From Bradyrhizobium sp. RP6 (GTDB lineage Bacteria > Pseudomonadota > Alphaproteobacteria > Rhizobiales > Xanthobacteraceae), in NCBI RefSeq assembly GCF_003837805.1, contig NZ_RQIT01000003.1, positions 1 through 64,000 on the forward strand: 64,000 nt of DNA, given 5' to 3'. The notes below the pieces were generated by a model. The model was not told the DNA's origin. It did no database searches and worked only from the letters and a program-made list of their open reading frames with translations. Below, in pieces: positions 18,380 to 27,987 of this stretch (positions within the stretch are counted from its first letter, which is position 1; the number at the start of each line of letters is the position of its first letter). The position numbers and the translations under genes were made by a program.

Positions 18380-20710
18380 TCAGGCCGATCGCGACGACGC
18401 GATGGCGAGCTGGTCGTCAGGCATACGACGGCCATGCGAGGCATTGAGCAATTGGCGGACGCGAACCGCCGGAACGGGCCGGCTGAACAGATAACCCTGC
18501 CCTTCGGTCACGGTGCCGTCGGCGCTGATCAGCTCGAGCTGTTCGTTGGTCTCGATACCTTCGACCACCACGGCCATTCCGAGGTCGGCGGACAGCCGCG
18601 CGACGCCGCGCAGGAGCGTCAGCGGCCGGTCGGTATCGATGCCTTCGAGGAAGGAGCGGTCGATCTTCACTTTCTGCATCGGAAAATTGTGCAGGTAGCT
18701 GAGGCTGGAATAGCCGGTGCCGAAATCATCGAGCGAGATACGCACGCCGAGCGCGCGTAGTTGCGACAGGATGTCGTGGGTGAGCTGGGTGTTGCGCAGC
18801 AGCGATGACTCGGTGATCTCGATCTCCAGTCGATGCGCCGGCAGGCCCGACACTTCGAGCGCGTAGCGGATTTCGCTCAGAACGTCGCGTTGGTGGAATT
18901 GCTGCGGCGATAAATTGACGGCAACGCTGACGCCGTCCGGCCATTTCATGCATTCCATGCAGGCGCGGCGCAGTATCCAGCGCCCGAGATCGACGATCAG
19001 ACCCATGTCCTCGGCGACCGGGATGATGTCGACCGGCGACACCGTGCCGCGCACCGGATGATTCCAGCGTAGCAGCGCCTCGCACGTGGTGATCTTGCCG
19101 GACTTCAGATTGACCAATGGTTGGTAGAACAGCTCGAATTCCTCGTTGGCGAGCGCCTTGCGCAAGTCGAGCTCGAGGATACGGCGGGCCTCGACGGTCG
19201 CCGCCATCTCGTCGCGGAAGAAGCAGAAGGTGCCGCGGCCGTCGGCCTTGGCTCGATACAGCGCCATGTCGGCATTCTTGAGCAGCGTATCGGCGCTGAC
19301 CTCTCCCGGGGAGGTCAGCGCGATGCCGACGCTGGCGCCGATCTCGACCAGATGATTTTCGATACGATAACGTTCGCTCAGCCGCTCGACGATGCGGCGG
19401 GCAAGCGCCGCGGCGTCCTCGGGCGAAGAGATGTTCTGCTGGAAGACGACGAACTCGTCGCCGCCGAAGCGGGCGACGAAATCCTCGGGGCGCAGCATCT
19501 CGCGCAGGCGGTTGGCGACCGCACACAGAAGCTGATCGCCGCAGGGATGACCCAGCGTATCGTTGACTTGCTTGAACTGGTCCAGATCGACGAAGAGCAG
19601 AGCCGACAGACCTTCCGAATGCCGCGCGATTGCGAGCAAACGTTCGATCTCGTCCCGAAAATTGACACGGTTCGGCAGCGCCGTGAGATCGTCGTAGCGG
19701 GCCAGATGGCTGATCCTGGCTTCGGCGTTGCGACGCTCCGTGATGTCCTCGAGCAGCAAGACCGCACCGCCATCGGCCATCGGCTGGACGGTCCATGACA
19801 GCGAACGATTTCTGTGCGGATCGGGGTCGGTGGTGATGATTTCGTTCGCCCGCGCGGTTTCGATGTCGGCGATGATCGCCTCGCCGCTGGCAGCCGAAAT
19901 CGACCCCGCTTCGACGCACGCGGCGATGATGTCGCGCGCAGTCGTGCTGTTCTGGGTGAGATTGTCGGGTAGATTCATCATCGCGCCAAAGCGGTGGTTC
20001 ATCACGGCAAGCTGGCCGTCGATGCGAAACATGCAGAGCCCGTGCGGCATGTTGTTGAGGGCCGTGTCGAACTGGCCAGCGAGCGCGGCCTCGCGCTCGC
20101 GTGCGACAACAGCGCGCAAGAATATCCTGTGCAGGTTGCCGGAGAGGCGCATGACCGAGATGAGGAACGCGGCGCACACTACCGACATCGCCACGTAATA
20201 GGGTGTAGCGTGCAGCGCCAGCGCGATCACGGCCGGGCCGAATATCAAGGTGGCTTGCAGACGAAATATCCACTGCCGTCCGTAGGCTCTCCCCGCTCCT
20301 CCCGCCACGATTCCGGTAGTGACCGAGAGGGCAATCATGTGAGCGATGGCATCCTCATTGCTCAACAGGGTCGTGGAGCACCATAGACCGATCACCGCGG
20401 CCTGGATGAGCGCTCCAATTTGGTAGCGCTGCTGCCAGCGCGCCGCTTGTTCTGCGCTCAGAACCGACTTTCTGGCCTGGTACCGGCTCAGATCGAAGGC
20501 GCGTATGGCTCCCGCAAGAATGAGCAGCGGGACGAATACCCAAAGCAGCGTCTGTCCCGTCTTGAGCGCCGTCAAGGAGGCGGAGAACGCCGAGAACACT
20601 ATGCCGGTAAGTACCGTGCCGGGCGCCTCGAACAGCGAATCGGTCAGCGCCGCCGAAATCGTCGGCGAGGCCTGTTCGTCCTGCTCTCCGCTCTGGCTAG
20701 CGAACTGCAT
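18380..20710 (-). CDS. Membrane GGDEF-EAL c-di-GMP protein with PAS domain
   Basis: 776-residue sensor-type protein. The N-terminal 200 residues hold about five to six membrane segments. A PAS-like region follows at about 215-330 (FDTALNNMPHGLCMFRIDGQ). The GGDEF domain at about 340-500 has an intact RFGGDEFVVF motif near residue 415, and the EAL domain at about 520-770 has CEALLRWNHP near 543 and DDFGTGYSSLSYL. Both motifs look intact, so it may make and degrade c-di-GMP, or be biased to one. It lies between tolB and the FeeM-like gene inside the tol-pal block, with gaps of 257 and 158 bases, so it probably has its own promoter. The 20711-20967 gap holds no other gene. Confidence 0.92.
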   Translation of the reverse strand: MQFASQSGEQDEQASPTISAALTDSLFEAPGTVLTGIVFSAFSASLTALKTGQTLLWVFVPLLILAGAIRAFDLSRYQARKSVLSAEQAARWQQRYQIGALIQAAVIGLWCSTTLLSNEDAIAHMIALSVTTGIVAGGAGRAYGRQWIFRLQATLIFGPAVIALALHATPYYVAMSVVCAAFLISVMRLSGNLHRIFLRAVVAREREAALAGQFDTALNNMPHGLCMFRIDGQLAVMNHRFGAMMNLPDNLTQNSTTARDIIAACVEAGSISAASGEAIIADIETARANEIITTDPDPHRNRSLSWTVQPMADGGAVLLLEDITERRNAEARISHLARYDDLTALPNRVNFRDEIERLLAIARHSEGLSALLFVDLDQFKQVNDTLGHPCGDQLLCAVANRLREMLRPEDFVARFGGDEFVVFQQNISSPEDAAALARRIVERLSERYRIENHLVEIGASVGIALTSPGEVSADTLLKNADMALYRAKADGRGTFCFFRDEMAATVEARRILELDLRKALANEEFELFYQPLVNLKSGKITTCEALLRWNHPVRGTVSPVDIIPVAEDMGLIVDLGRWILRRACMECMKWPDGVSVAVNLSPQQFHQRDVLSEIRYALEVSGLPAHRLEIEITESSLLRNTQLTHDILSQLRALGVRISLDDFGTGYSSLSYLHNFPMQKVKIDRSFLEGIDTDRPLTLLRGVARLSADLGMAVVVEGIETNEQLELISADGTVTEGQGYLFSRPVPAVRVRQLLNASHGRRMPDDQLAIASSRSA

Positions 20711-20967
20711 CTTGGTTTACGCGCGTCCTGTTTAAGCGCGTAGTTCTACCCCAGCTGAGATGAAGCCTTTCTGAGGGAACATCGTTAAAGTCGAGTTGTT
20801 TTTCGGCAATAGCGAACCGATTTCCGCTTGAATATCAAGCAATTAGGCAAACCTTGCCGGGCACAAGGTGAAGGAAGTCTTGCCTCGCGCCACGAACTCG
20901 AAAAAATCCGCGCTCTTTTTCGAAAACATCGCGCGTCTGAACACGCGATATTTTAGCTGCACTCTTG

Positions 20968-22329
20968 TCAGCCCGATGTCGAAGACAGCAGCGGCGACCA
21001 CGCGGGGTCCGAGGCAAAGCCCGGCGTCGGCACCTTCAGCTCGTTGCGGCCGGAGATATCGACGGAGTACAGCGACGGTCCGCCATTGCCGCCGGGATCG
21101 CGGAAGAACATCAGCACGCGGCCGTTCGGCGAGAAGGTCGGGCCTTCATTGTGGAAGCCGGAGGTGAGCAGCCGCTCGCCGGAACCATCAGGCTTCATCA
21201 CGCCGATCGCGAACTGCCCGCCACCTTGCCTGGTGAAGGCGATGTAATCGCCCTTCGGCGACCACACCGGTGTCGAATAGCTGGCGTTGGTGTCGTCCTT
21301 GGAGAAGGAGATGCGCTGCGCCTGTCCTCCGCCCGACGCCATCACGTAGATCTGCGACCGGCCGCCACGATCGGACTCGAAGCAGATGCGATTGCCGTCC
21401 GGCGAATAAGACGGAGACGTGTCGATCGCCGGCGTGTCGGTGAGACGCGTGGTCGAGCGCGAGCGCAGATCCATCACGAACAGGTTGGAATTGCCGCCCT
21501 GCTGAAGACTCATGATGACGCGCTGGCCATCCGGCGAAAAGCGCGGCGCGAAGGTCATGCCGGGGAAGTTGCCGACGATCTCGCGCTGGCCGGTCTCGAT
21601 GTTGAAGAGGTAGACTTTCGGATCGCCCTGGCCGAACTCCATGTAGGTGATCTCTTGCGAGTTCGGCGAGAAGCGCGGCGTCAGCACGAGGTCGGAGCCG
21701 CGGGTCAGATAGCGCACGTTGGCGCCGTCCTGGTCCATCATCGCGAGCCGCTTGACGCGGCGCTCCTTCGGGCCGGTCTCGTCGACGAACACCACGCGGC
21801 TGTCGAAATAGCCCTTCTCGCCGGTCATCCGCTCGTAGATCTGGTCGGAGATGATGTGGGCGATGCGGCGCCAATATTCCGGCGAGGTGAAATATTGCTG
21901 TCCCGCAAGCTGCTGGCCGGAGATGACGTCCCACAGACGGAATTCGGCCTTGAGCCTGCCGTCCGGCTGCCGCGTCATGCGGCCGGTGACGAGGGCCTGC
22001 GCGTTGAGGGTCTTCCAGTTCTGGAATTGCGGCGCGACATCGATGTTGCTGATGCGCTCGATGAAGGCAGCCTGGTCGATCGGGGCGAATAGGCCCGAGC
22101 GTTTGAGATTGTTGGTGATGACCTGCGTGACGCCGTTGCCGACATCGCCGTCGGACGGCGAGCCCGGCACGAAGTTGGAGATCGCGATCGGGATCGGCTG
22201 GAATTCGGTGGGATCGATGCGAAGGCGCGGCTGACCCTGCGCGAAGGCGTGTCCGCCGCCGAGCATGGCGAGCGTCGACCCGGTCAGGGTCATGAAGCGG
22301 CGGCGGTTCATTGATCGAGCGTCATTCAT
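20968..22329 (-). CDS. tolB: Tol-Pal system protein TolB
   Basis: Periplasmic beta-propeller that bridges TolA, Pal and outer-membrane proteins. It has about 453 residues. The N-terminus [11 protein letters not shown] is twin-arginine-like and followed by a hydrophobic stretch and AFA-Q, so export may be by Tat rather than Sec. The N-terminal domain spans about 30-165. Repeated propeller blades carry the FSPDG/WSPKG motif ([50 protein letters not shown]). It starts 23 bases after the tolA stop. The ATG at 22329 is chosen; 22311 is also possible, and neither has a strong ribosome-binding site. Confidence 0.95.
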   Translation of the reverse strand: MNDARSMNRRRFMTLTGSTLAMLGGGHAFAQGQPRLRIDPTEFQPIPIAISNFVPGSPSDGDVGNGVTQVITNNLKRSGLFAPIDQAAFIERISNIDVAPQFQNWKTLNAQALVTGRMTRQPDGRLKAEFRLWDVISGQQLAGQQYFTSPEYWRRIAHIISDQIYERMTGEKGYFDSRVVFVDETGPKERRVKRLAMMDQDGANVRYLTRGSDLVLTPRFSPNSQEITYMEFGQGDPKVYLFNIETGQREIVGNFPGMTFAPRFSPDGQRVIMSLQQGGNSNLFVMDLRSRSTTRLTDTPAIDTSPSYSPDGNRICFESDRGGRSQIYVMASGGGQAQRISFSKDDTNASYSTPVWSPKGDYIAFTRQGGGQFAIGVMKPDGSGERLLTSGFHNEGPTFSPNGRVLMFFRDPGGNGGPSLYSVDISGRNELKVPTPGFASDPAWSPLLSSTSG

Positions 22330-22352
22330 CGCAAAATTCTTTTGTTCGGATG

Positions 22353-23312
22353 TCACAACATGTCTTTCAGGCCGAAAGTCATGGGGATGAGCTTCCAGCT
22401 CTCGTATTGCTGCTTCGGCATGAAGGAATAGATCTGGCACTGCACGATGGCGCGCTTGGCACTCTCCGCTACCGCCTGCGCGATCGAGCGCGACGGTCCC
22501 CTCACCGCGACGACGATCGGCTCGGACGCGAGCGACCCATCGATCTTCATGGGAATGTCGATGTCGGCTTCATATTGATCGGCATCCTGCCCGTTATAGG
22601 TGGGCGTGAAGCAGCGCTTGACCGCGCCCTGGAATGCACCGCGCCAGGTCGCAACATTGTTTGCCGCAGTCCCGGTCGCCGATCCCAGCGAAGCCGACGC
22701 GTTCAGTGCTGAGCCGGCGAGTTCGTGCCGGGTCGCGGCACGCTTGTCGAGGTCGCGCTGGATCTGCGCGGGATCGAAGGTGCGCTCCTTGGGCTTCGGC
22801 TGCTGCTGCGGCTGCACCGCCGCGACCTTCTGCTCCACGGGCTTCGGCGGCAGCTTCTTGGCCTCCTGTTTCTTCATGAGCTCGGCCAACGGATCTTCCT
22901 TGGCCGGATCAGGCTTCTTTTCCTGCGGCTTCGGCTCTTCCTTCGGCTTGGCCTCCGCCACGGGCTTCGGCGGCTCCGGCTTCTTCTCGACCGGCTTCTC
23001 GACGGGCTTCGGCGGCGGCTCCGGCTGCGAACTGGTCTTGATCAGCTCTTTCTTCTCGGTGACTTTGCCGACGGCGTCTTCCTCCGGCTTCGGTTCCGCG
23101 ATCTTCTCGACCTTGGGCTTCGGCTCTTCCTTCTTCCCGGTCTTCTGGCCTGCCATCATCTTGGCGAGCTGATCGGTGGAGATGATGTCGACCGGGAGCG
23201 ACTCCTCCGGCGCGACGTAGGCCTTGCTGCTAAAGGTGACGAGCCCCCATCCAAGCACGAGGACATGGAGGGCCATCGACGCAACGAGTGTCTTGTCGAC
23301 GTTCACCTTCAC
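22353..23312 (-). CDS. tolA: Tol-Pal system protein TolA (TonB-like)
   Basis: Inner-membrane protein that transmits proton-motive energy from TolQR to TolB/Pal. It has 319 residues: a membrane anchor at about 10-28, a Lys/Pro/Glu-rich linker at about 55-190 ([26 protein letters not shown]), and a C-terminal globular domain from about 215 with two Cys ([19 protein letters not shown]). The start is GTG at 23312, six bases after AGGGG and three bases after the tolR stop, so it is translationally coupled. Confidence 0.93.
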   Translation of the reverse strand: MKVNVDKTLVASMALHVLVLGWGLVTFSSKAYVAPEESLPVDIISTDQLAKMMAGQKTGKKEEPKPKVEKIAEPKPEEDAVGKVTEKKELIKTSSQPEPPPKPVEKPVEKKPEPPKPVAEAKPKEEPKPQEKKPDPAKEDPLAELMKKQEAKKLPPKPVEQKVAAVQPQQQPKPKERTFDPAQIQRDLDKRAATRHELAGSALNASASLGSATGTAANNVATWRGAFQGAVKRCFTPTYNGQDADQYEADIDIPMKIDGSLASEPIVVAVRGPSRSIAQAVAESAKRAIVQCQIYSFMPKQQYESWKLIPMTFGLKDML

Positions 23313-23315
23313 CGG

Positions 23316-23765
23316 TTACCCCTGATCCGCTTCCGTGACGAGGGCCAGCTTTTTGAAGCCGGCGCCGGACAACAGCCCCATGACCTTGGCCACCGTCCCG
23401 TAATCCGCCTTCTTGTCGGCGCGCAGATAGATGCGTTCCTCAAGCCCGCCACGTGCATCCGTGATCGCCTTGAGCTTCGGCACCAGCTCGTTCAGCGCGA
23501 TCTCGGCATCATTGATGAACACCTTGCCCTTGATGTCGACCGACATCTGGATCGGCTTCTGGTCGTTGTTTTCGAGGCTCTTGGCCTGGGTCTGAGGCAG
23601 GTCGAGCGGCACGCCGACGGTCAACATCGGCGCCGACACCATGAAGATGATGAGCAGCACCAGCATCACGTCGACCATCGGCGTGACGTTGATCTCGGCC
23701 ACAACGGGCTTCCGCCGGCCGCGGCGTCCGCCGCCTCCGGATGAACTTGCGACGTTCATGCCCAT
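23316..23765 (-). CDS. tolR: Biopolymer transport protein TolR (ExbD family)
   Basis: 149-residue inner-membrane subunit of the TolQR motor. The membrane helix carries INVTPMVDVMLVLLIIFMV, with the conserved proton-carrying Asp in MVDV. The periplasmic domain (60-149) has the D-E/A-K-A-D-Y-G-x-V pattern near residue 120. The N-terminus is a short cytoplasmic Gly/Arg-rich stretch. It is 145 bases downstream of tolQ, with a dispersed repeat in between, and directly upstream of tolA. Confidence 0.95.
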   Translation of the reverse strand: MGMNVASSSGGGGRRGRRKPVVAEINVTPMVDVMLVLLIIFMVSAPMLTVGVPLDLPQTQAKSLENNDQKPIQMSVDIKGKVFINDAEIALNELVPKLKAITDARGGLEERIYLRADKKADYGTVAKVMGLLSGAGFKKLALVTEADQG

Positions 23766-23793
23766 GGTATGGTGCCCAAATTGCCCTTCACAG

Positions 23794-23897
23794 TAGAGCC
23801 AATTCCGCTCCGATGAAATCGGAACGGGGCTCTGGATTCTTGTCCTGACGCGTTTTCTTTACGCGAACCGGTATCCACTTCGCTCGACAACGCTCCA
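23794..23897. repeat. 104-bp dispersed intergenic repeat (copy 2)
   Basis: Same layout as 11795-11898: TAGAGC start, CGATGAAATCGGAACGGGGC, GACGCGTTTTCTTTACGCG, and a CGCTCCA end. It is inserted between tolQ and tolR, the only long gap in an otherwise tightly packed operon. Confidence 0.8.
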
Positions 23898-23910
23898 TAC
23901 ATGCCGTCCG

Positions 23911-24627
<717 letters not shown>

Positions 24628-25080
24628 AAGCAGTATCCTCTCAAGGCGATCGTTACCTAATGTCCTTCGGCCAGCAAATCGCTGCCGGTGTTCCCCAACA
24701 GCCGCGCTAGAGCCGGCGCGGCCGGCAAATCCGCTCAAAGCCTTGTTCTTTCTGGGGTGCAGGGCTCGTCCAAAGCCGGCCGCCTGCATTCCCCGCCAAG
24801 ATGTCAAAACTATGGGCCTCGACACGGCTTTGGGCGCGACTGTCCGCAATTACCAGAGCCCGGCGTTGGTTAATGCGGGGTTACCGGCAGCAAATTTGGC
24901 TGCCGGAAAGGCAGGCGGACCAGGGATTTGGCCCGGCAGCCCCGGGGCGGCGGCATCCGGCTGGGACATCGAGGGCAAGACGCGCGGTCCCGGAACCGGG
25001 TTTGAGCTCCGCGTGATCCTCACTCGGCACGCGCCCAAAGACCGCTTCCTTGTCTTCCAGACCGCTGAACGAGCATACCC
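24628..25080. promoter_or_regulatory. 453-bp non-coding region upstream of tolQ
   Basis: No credible gene. On the minus strand a TTGACA hexamer lies near 24800 but lacks a clear -10. A near-CtrA site, TTAA-N7-TTAC, is at 24870-24884. It runs into a perfect hairpin, CCGGCAGC-AAATTTG-GCTGCCGG (24884-24906), with no T-run. The tolQ promoter should be in this region. Confidence 0.4.
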
Positions 25081-25602
25081 TCAGGCCGCGTTCGTCGCTG
25101 CACTGCTGCGCCCGTTCCCAATGGCCCGCTGTATGGCCTCAACGAAAGTGGCGAGCCGCGGTGCGTCATTCGCCGAGGCAACGTCGCGCGCAGTGATGGA
25201 AAGACAGTGAAGGGGCTGCTTGCCGACGAGCTCCCGCATCTGGCCGAAGACCTGATCGCTGCCGGCCCCGCCAAGCGTACAGAAGAATGCCACCGCAGGG
25301 AGTTTCGGCCTGTTTGCGAGCAAGTAGGCACGGACGGGCGAAGAGAGCGACCAGGCCCAGACCGGCGTTCCGATCACAACGAGATCGTAGAGAGATGGAT
25401 CCCTGAGGGTCGCGGCGATGCGCGATGGGATCTGCCGTCGCGCTTCCATGGCCGAGCGCAGATAGCCGAATATCCCACTGCGGCTACCAGCCTCGGTGAT
25501 CTCTTCAATGTCGCAGGACAGCGCAGCCGACAGGGATTGAGCAACTTTGCGCGTCGTGCCGGTCCGGGAATAATAGACCACGAGAATCCTTGCCTTCGCC
25601 AT
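25081..25602 (-). CDS. Flavodoxin family protein
   Basis: 173-residue FMN-binding electron carrier or NADPH:quinone-type reductase. The phosphate loop YYSRTGTTRKVAQSL is at about 8-22, VVIGTPVWAWSLSSPVRAYL near 75-95 supplies the first isoalloxazine-stacking loop, and FFCTLGGAGSDQVFGQM near 108 the second. The ATG at 25602 is preferred to 25608 because AGGAG is correctly spaced for it. A perfect FixK/FNR-type palindrome is centred 63 bases upstream, so expression is probably induced at low oxygen. It is divergent from the DUF2231 gene. Confidence 0.85.
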   Translation of the reverse strand: MAKARILVVYYSRTGTTRKVAQSLSAALSCDIEEITEAGSRSGIFGYLRSAMEARRQIPSRIAATLRDPSLYDLVVIGTPVWAWSLSSPVRAYLLANRPKLPAVAFFCTLGGAGSDQVFGQMRELVGKQPLHCLSITARDVASANDAPRLATFVEAIQRAIGNGRSSAATNAA

Positions 25603-25658
25603 CGTCATGCTCCTCGGCTGTGCCTGACGGACTACATCGCGTTCACGATGCGCGCGGC

Positions 25659-25672
25659 TTGATTCACGTCAA
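25659..25672. promoter_or_regulatory. FixK/FNR-type box upstream of flavodoxin
   Basis: TTGATTCACGTCAA matches TTGA-N6-TCAA exactly. It is centred 63 bases from the flavodoxin start, fitting an activator at about -41.5 with a leader of about 20 bases. It is 186 bases from the divergent DUF2231 start. Confidence 0.7.
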
Positions 25673-25851
25673 CAGGCGCCGAGACGCGTCGATGATGCGT
25701 GCCGGGTTTGAAACATCTTGCCGTGCGAGAGCCATACGCCCCGAAGACGCCGCTCCCTCCTCCATGTGGAGGGAACGCATCGCGCGTGCAGGAGGAACCA
25801 GCCCCGCACCCGCAGAATTGTCCCGAAAATCACCTTCGGCGAGGCTTTGCC

Positions 25852-26370
25852 ATGACCATCAACCCCAAGACGACCGCCGCTATCGGCGATCACCCGCTCC
25901 ACCCCATGATCATCCCGTTCCCCGTTGCGTTCCTGGTCGGCGCGCCCATCGCCGATCTGGCCTTCATCGGAACCGGCGACGCGTTCTGGGCACGCGCCGC
26001 GATGTGGCTGATCGGCGCCGGCATCATCATGGCGCTCGTTGCTGCCGCGGCCGGCTTTACGGACTTCTTCAGCGAGCCCCGCATTCGCCGGCTCAACGAT
26101 GCCTGGTACCACATGATCGGCAATCTCGTCGCAGTCGCGCTGGCCCTGGTCAATTTCTATCTCCGCTATGCGCAAGGCACGGAGACCGCGATCACGCCAT
26201 GGGGCGTCGTGCTATCACTGGTCGTGGTCGGCATTCTCCTGTTCACAGGGTGGAAGGGCTGGGAGATGGTTTATCGGCACCACGTCGCAGTGCTGGATGC
26301 GCCGGGCCAGACCAGTTCGGAGCCGGTCACGCCGCATCATGGCGGCGAAAGTCGCCGCCGCGCCGCCTGA
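25852..26370 (+). CDS. DUF2231 domain membrane protein
   Basis: 172-residue protein with four membrane segments. It carries the family signature GDHPLHPMIIPFPVAFLVGAP near residue 10 (conserved HPLHP), AAAAGFTDFF near 70 and a His-rich, Arg-rich tail. The function of DUF2231 is unknown; the conserved histidines suggest metal or haem contact. The ATG at 25852 has GAGG seven bases upstream, and earlier in-frame starts were rejected. It converges on cysE with a seven-base gap and is divergent from flavodoxin. Confidence 0.8.
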   Translation: MTINPKTTAAIGDHPLHPMIIPFPVAFLVGAPIADLAFIGTGDAFWARAAMWLIGAGIIMALVAAAAGFTDFFSEPRIRRLNDAWYHMIGNLVAVALALVNFYLRYAQGTETAITPWGVVLSLVVVGILLFTGWKGWEMVYRHHVAVLDAPGQTSSEPVTPHHGGESRRRAA

Positions 26371-26377
26371 GGGCGCC

Positions 26378-27127
26378 TCAAGCCGCCGTGGCGGACTCGG
26401 GACAGTTGGTCAGTCGCGCAGGATTGCCGACTGCTGTGCAGCCGGCGGGGACGTCGCCCGTCACAACAGTGCCGGCGCCGATCTTTGCAGAATCGCCGAT
26501 GCTGATGTCGCCGAGGATGCTCGCGCCCGCACCGATGTAGACGCCGCGTCCGATGCGCGGCGAGCGCGCCGGCAGTTCGCTGCTGCGGCCGATGCTGACG
26601 TTCTGGAGGATGGTGACGTCGTCGCCGATCACGACGTTGGCGCCGATCACAATGCCGGTGGCGTGGTCCAGATAGACGGCGGACCCAATGCTGGCAGCCG
26701 GATGAATGCTGACCTGGAGCACGTTCGACGCCTCGTTCTGAAACAGCAGCGCCGCATCGCGATGATCGTGACGCCAGAGCCAGTTCGAGACGCGCCAGGC
26801 TTGCAGCGCGATGTAACCCTTGTAGTGCAGCAGTGCTGGCAGCAGGTCGGTGACAGCGGGGTCGCGGCGCGCGATGGACGCCAGGTCCCTGCCGGCAGCT
26901 TCGATCAGGCCCGGCTCGCGGTGAAAGGCGTCGCGAGAACAGGAGGTGAAGCGCGCGCGTTCGGCGCCGCTGCCAAGCCGCCGTCCGATCAGATCGGCCA
27001 GAGCGGCGACAAAATCGTCATGAGCGAGGATAGCGCCGGCAACAGCCTTGCCGAATACGGGATCGGCAGTTGCCGCACGCCGGGCCTCGCGGCGGATCGC
27101 CTGCCAGAGGTCGTCGATCGCGTTCAT
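26378..27127 (-). CDS. cysE: Serine O-acetyltransferase
   Basis: Transfers acetyl from acetyl-CoA to L-serine, the first step of cysteine synthesis. It has 249 residues: an N-terminal alpha domain (DLWQAIRREARRAATADPVF...), then a left-handed beta helix of hexapeptide repeats (IHPAASIGSAVYLDHATG, VIGANVVIGDDVTILQNVSIG, VYIGAGASILGDISIGDSAKI), including the catalytic DHATG histidine near 155. The ATG at 27127 has GGAAG upstream; a GTG at 27142 is the alternative. It converges with DUF2231 on the other strand. Confidence 0.92.
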   Translation of the reverse strand: MNAIDDLWQAIRREARRAATADPVFGKAVAGAILAHDDFVAALADLIGRRLGSGAERARFTSCSRDAFHREPGLIEAAGRDLASIARRDPAVTDLLPALLHYKGYIALQAWRVSNWLWRHDHRDAALLFQNEASNVLQVSIHPAASIGSAVYLDHATGIVIGANVVIGDDVTILQNVSIGRSSELPARSPRIGRGVYIGAGASILGDISIGDSAKIGAGTVVTGDVPAGCTAVGNPARLTNCPESATAA

Positions 27128-27270
27128 CGCAGCTTCCGCCACCGTCGCCTCCGATCCGCGTGCATCTGTGACGGCGAATATAGGCGGTCCGGATCAAGGC
27201 GCCAGCGGTGCCCACGGGATGCGCGTCCTCTCGCGCGGCTATCCGGCCTCTCCCGCTGGCGCGAACACGC

Positions 27271-27310
27271 CAAACCAAACCGCCCGCCTGCGGGTTGCGC
27301 AGGCGGGCGG
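27271..27310 (-). terminator. Terminator after the DUF2852 gene
   Basis: Perfect 13-bp stem CCGCCCGCCTGCG/CGCAGGCGGGCGG (27280-27292 with 27298-27310). On the minus strand it is followed by TTTGGTTTGG. It lies 65 bases after the DUF2852 stop; the rest of the 27128-27374 gap contains no gene. Confidence 0.75.
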
Positions 27311-27374
27311 CTCGGGGCCATCAGGACTTTGGGGGCATGCGCCTGAAGGCTTTGAGAGGTGTCAGGCTCGGATG

Positions 27375-27866
27375 TCAGCCCTGCTGCTGATCGGTGGGCG
27401 GCGGGGTCGGACGCGTCTTGTGCTGCGCCATGAACTGGTCGAACTCTTCCTTGTCCTTGGCGTGACGCAGACGGGTCAGGAAGTCCTTGAACTCGCGCTG
27501 CTCTTCCTCGAGGCGCTGCAGCGTCTCGGCGCGGTATTCGTCGAAGGCGCGGTTGCCGGAGGACGGCGGGCCGAAGCCAAAGCCGAAGCCGCGGCGCTCC
27601 ATGCGGTCACGCATGCGATCCATCCTGTACTGCATCCGCTCCATCTTGTTCTGCCAGCGATCCTGGTGGCTCCAGCACGACATTCTTCTGCTCCCGAGTG
27701 TGAAAAAGAGAAGGGCAAGTCCGATCGGCCACCAGAGGATGAAGCCGAGAATGGTTACGGCAATCCAGCCGGGATGCCAGGGCGTATCGAGCATGCGGGG
27801 ACGCTCGTACTGTTGGTATTGGTCCGAAGGGCCGCGCCATCGATTGACATCAGCGGTGTAGGCCAT
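27375..27866 (-). CDS. DUF2852 family protein
   Basis: 163 residues. The N-terminal half contains one membrane segment (WHPGWIAVTILGFILWWPIGLALLFFTLG). A Met/Arg/Trp-rich region (HQDRWQNKMERMQYRMDRMRDRM) follows, then a helix RAETLQRLEEEQREFKDFLTRLR with DKEEFDQFM, and a Pro/Gln tail. This is the DUF2852 pattern found in Rhizobiales; its function is unknown. GGAGATGGGAA precedes the ATG. A perfect ATGTAAAT-AAC-ATTTACAT palindrome 35 bases upstream matches one at the start of the upstream TetR gene, so the TetR protein probably controls this gene. Confidence 0.8.
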   Translation of the reverse strand: MAYTADVNRWRGPSDQYQQYERPRMLDTPWHPGWIAVTILGFILWWPIGLALLFFTLGSRRMSCWSHQDRWQNKMERMQYRMDRMRDRMERRGFGFGFGPPSSGNRAFDEYRAETLQRLEEEQREFKDFLTRLRHAKDKEEFDQFMAQHKTRPTPPPTDQQQG

Positions 27867-27901
27867 TTCCCATCTCCATCACGGCACCAGCGCCGTTGTG
27901 A

Positions 27902-27920
27902 ATGTAAATAACATTTACAT
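27902..27920. promoter_or_regulatory. Candidate TetR operator upstream of DUF2852
   Basis: Perfect palindrome ATGTAAAT-AAC-ATTTACAT, within the 121-base gap between the TetR and DUF2852 genes. It shares the pattern ATGTnAA-N5-TTTACAT with the site at 28723-28749. Confidence 0.6.
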
Positions 27921-27987
27921 AGCTAGACCATCCCGCGGTTTTGTCAAGCCGGCCGCCAGACAGGGCGGGCGAATTATTTGCGCAACT

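Noticed and set aside
24795..24825. TTGACA on the minus strand upstream of tolQ as a sigma-70 promoter
   Set aside because: No acceptable -10 element at 16-18 bases; alphaproteobacterial promoters are too variable to claim it.
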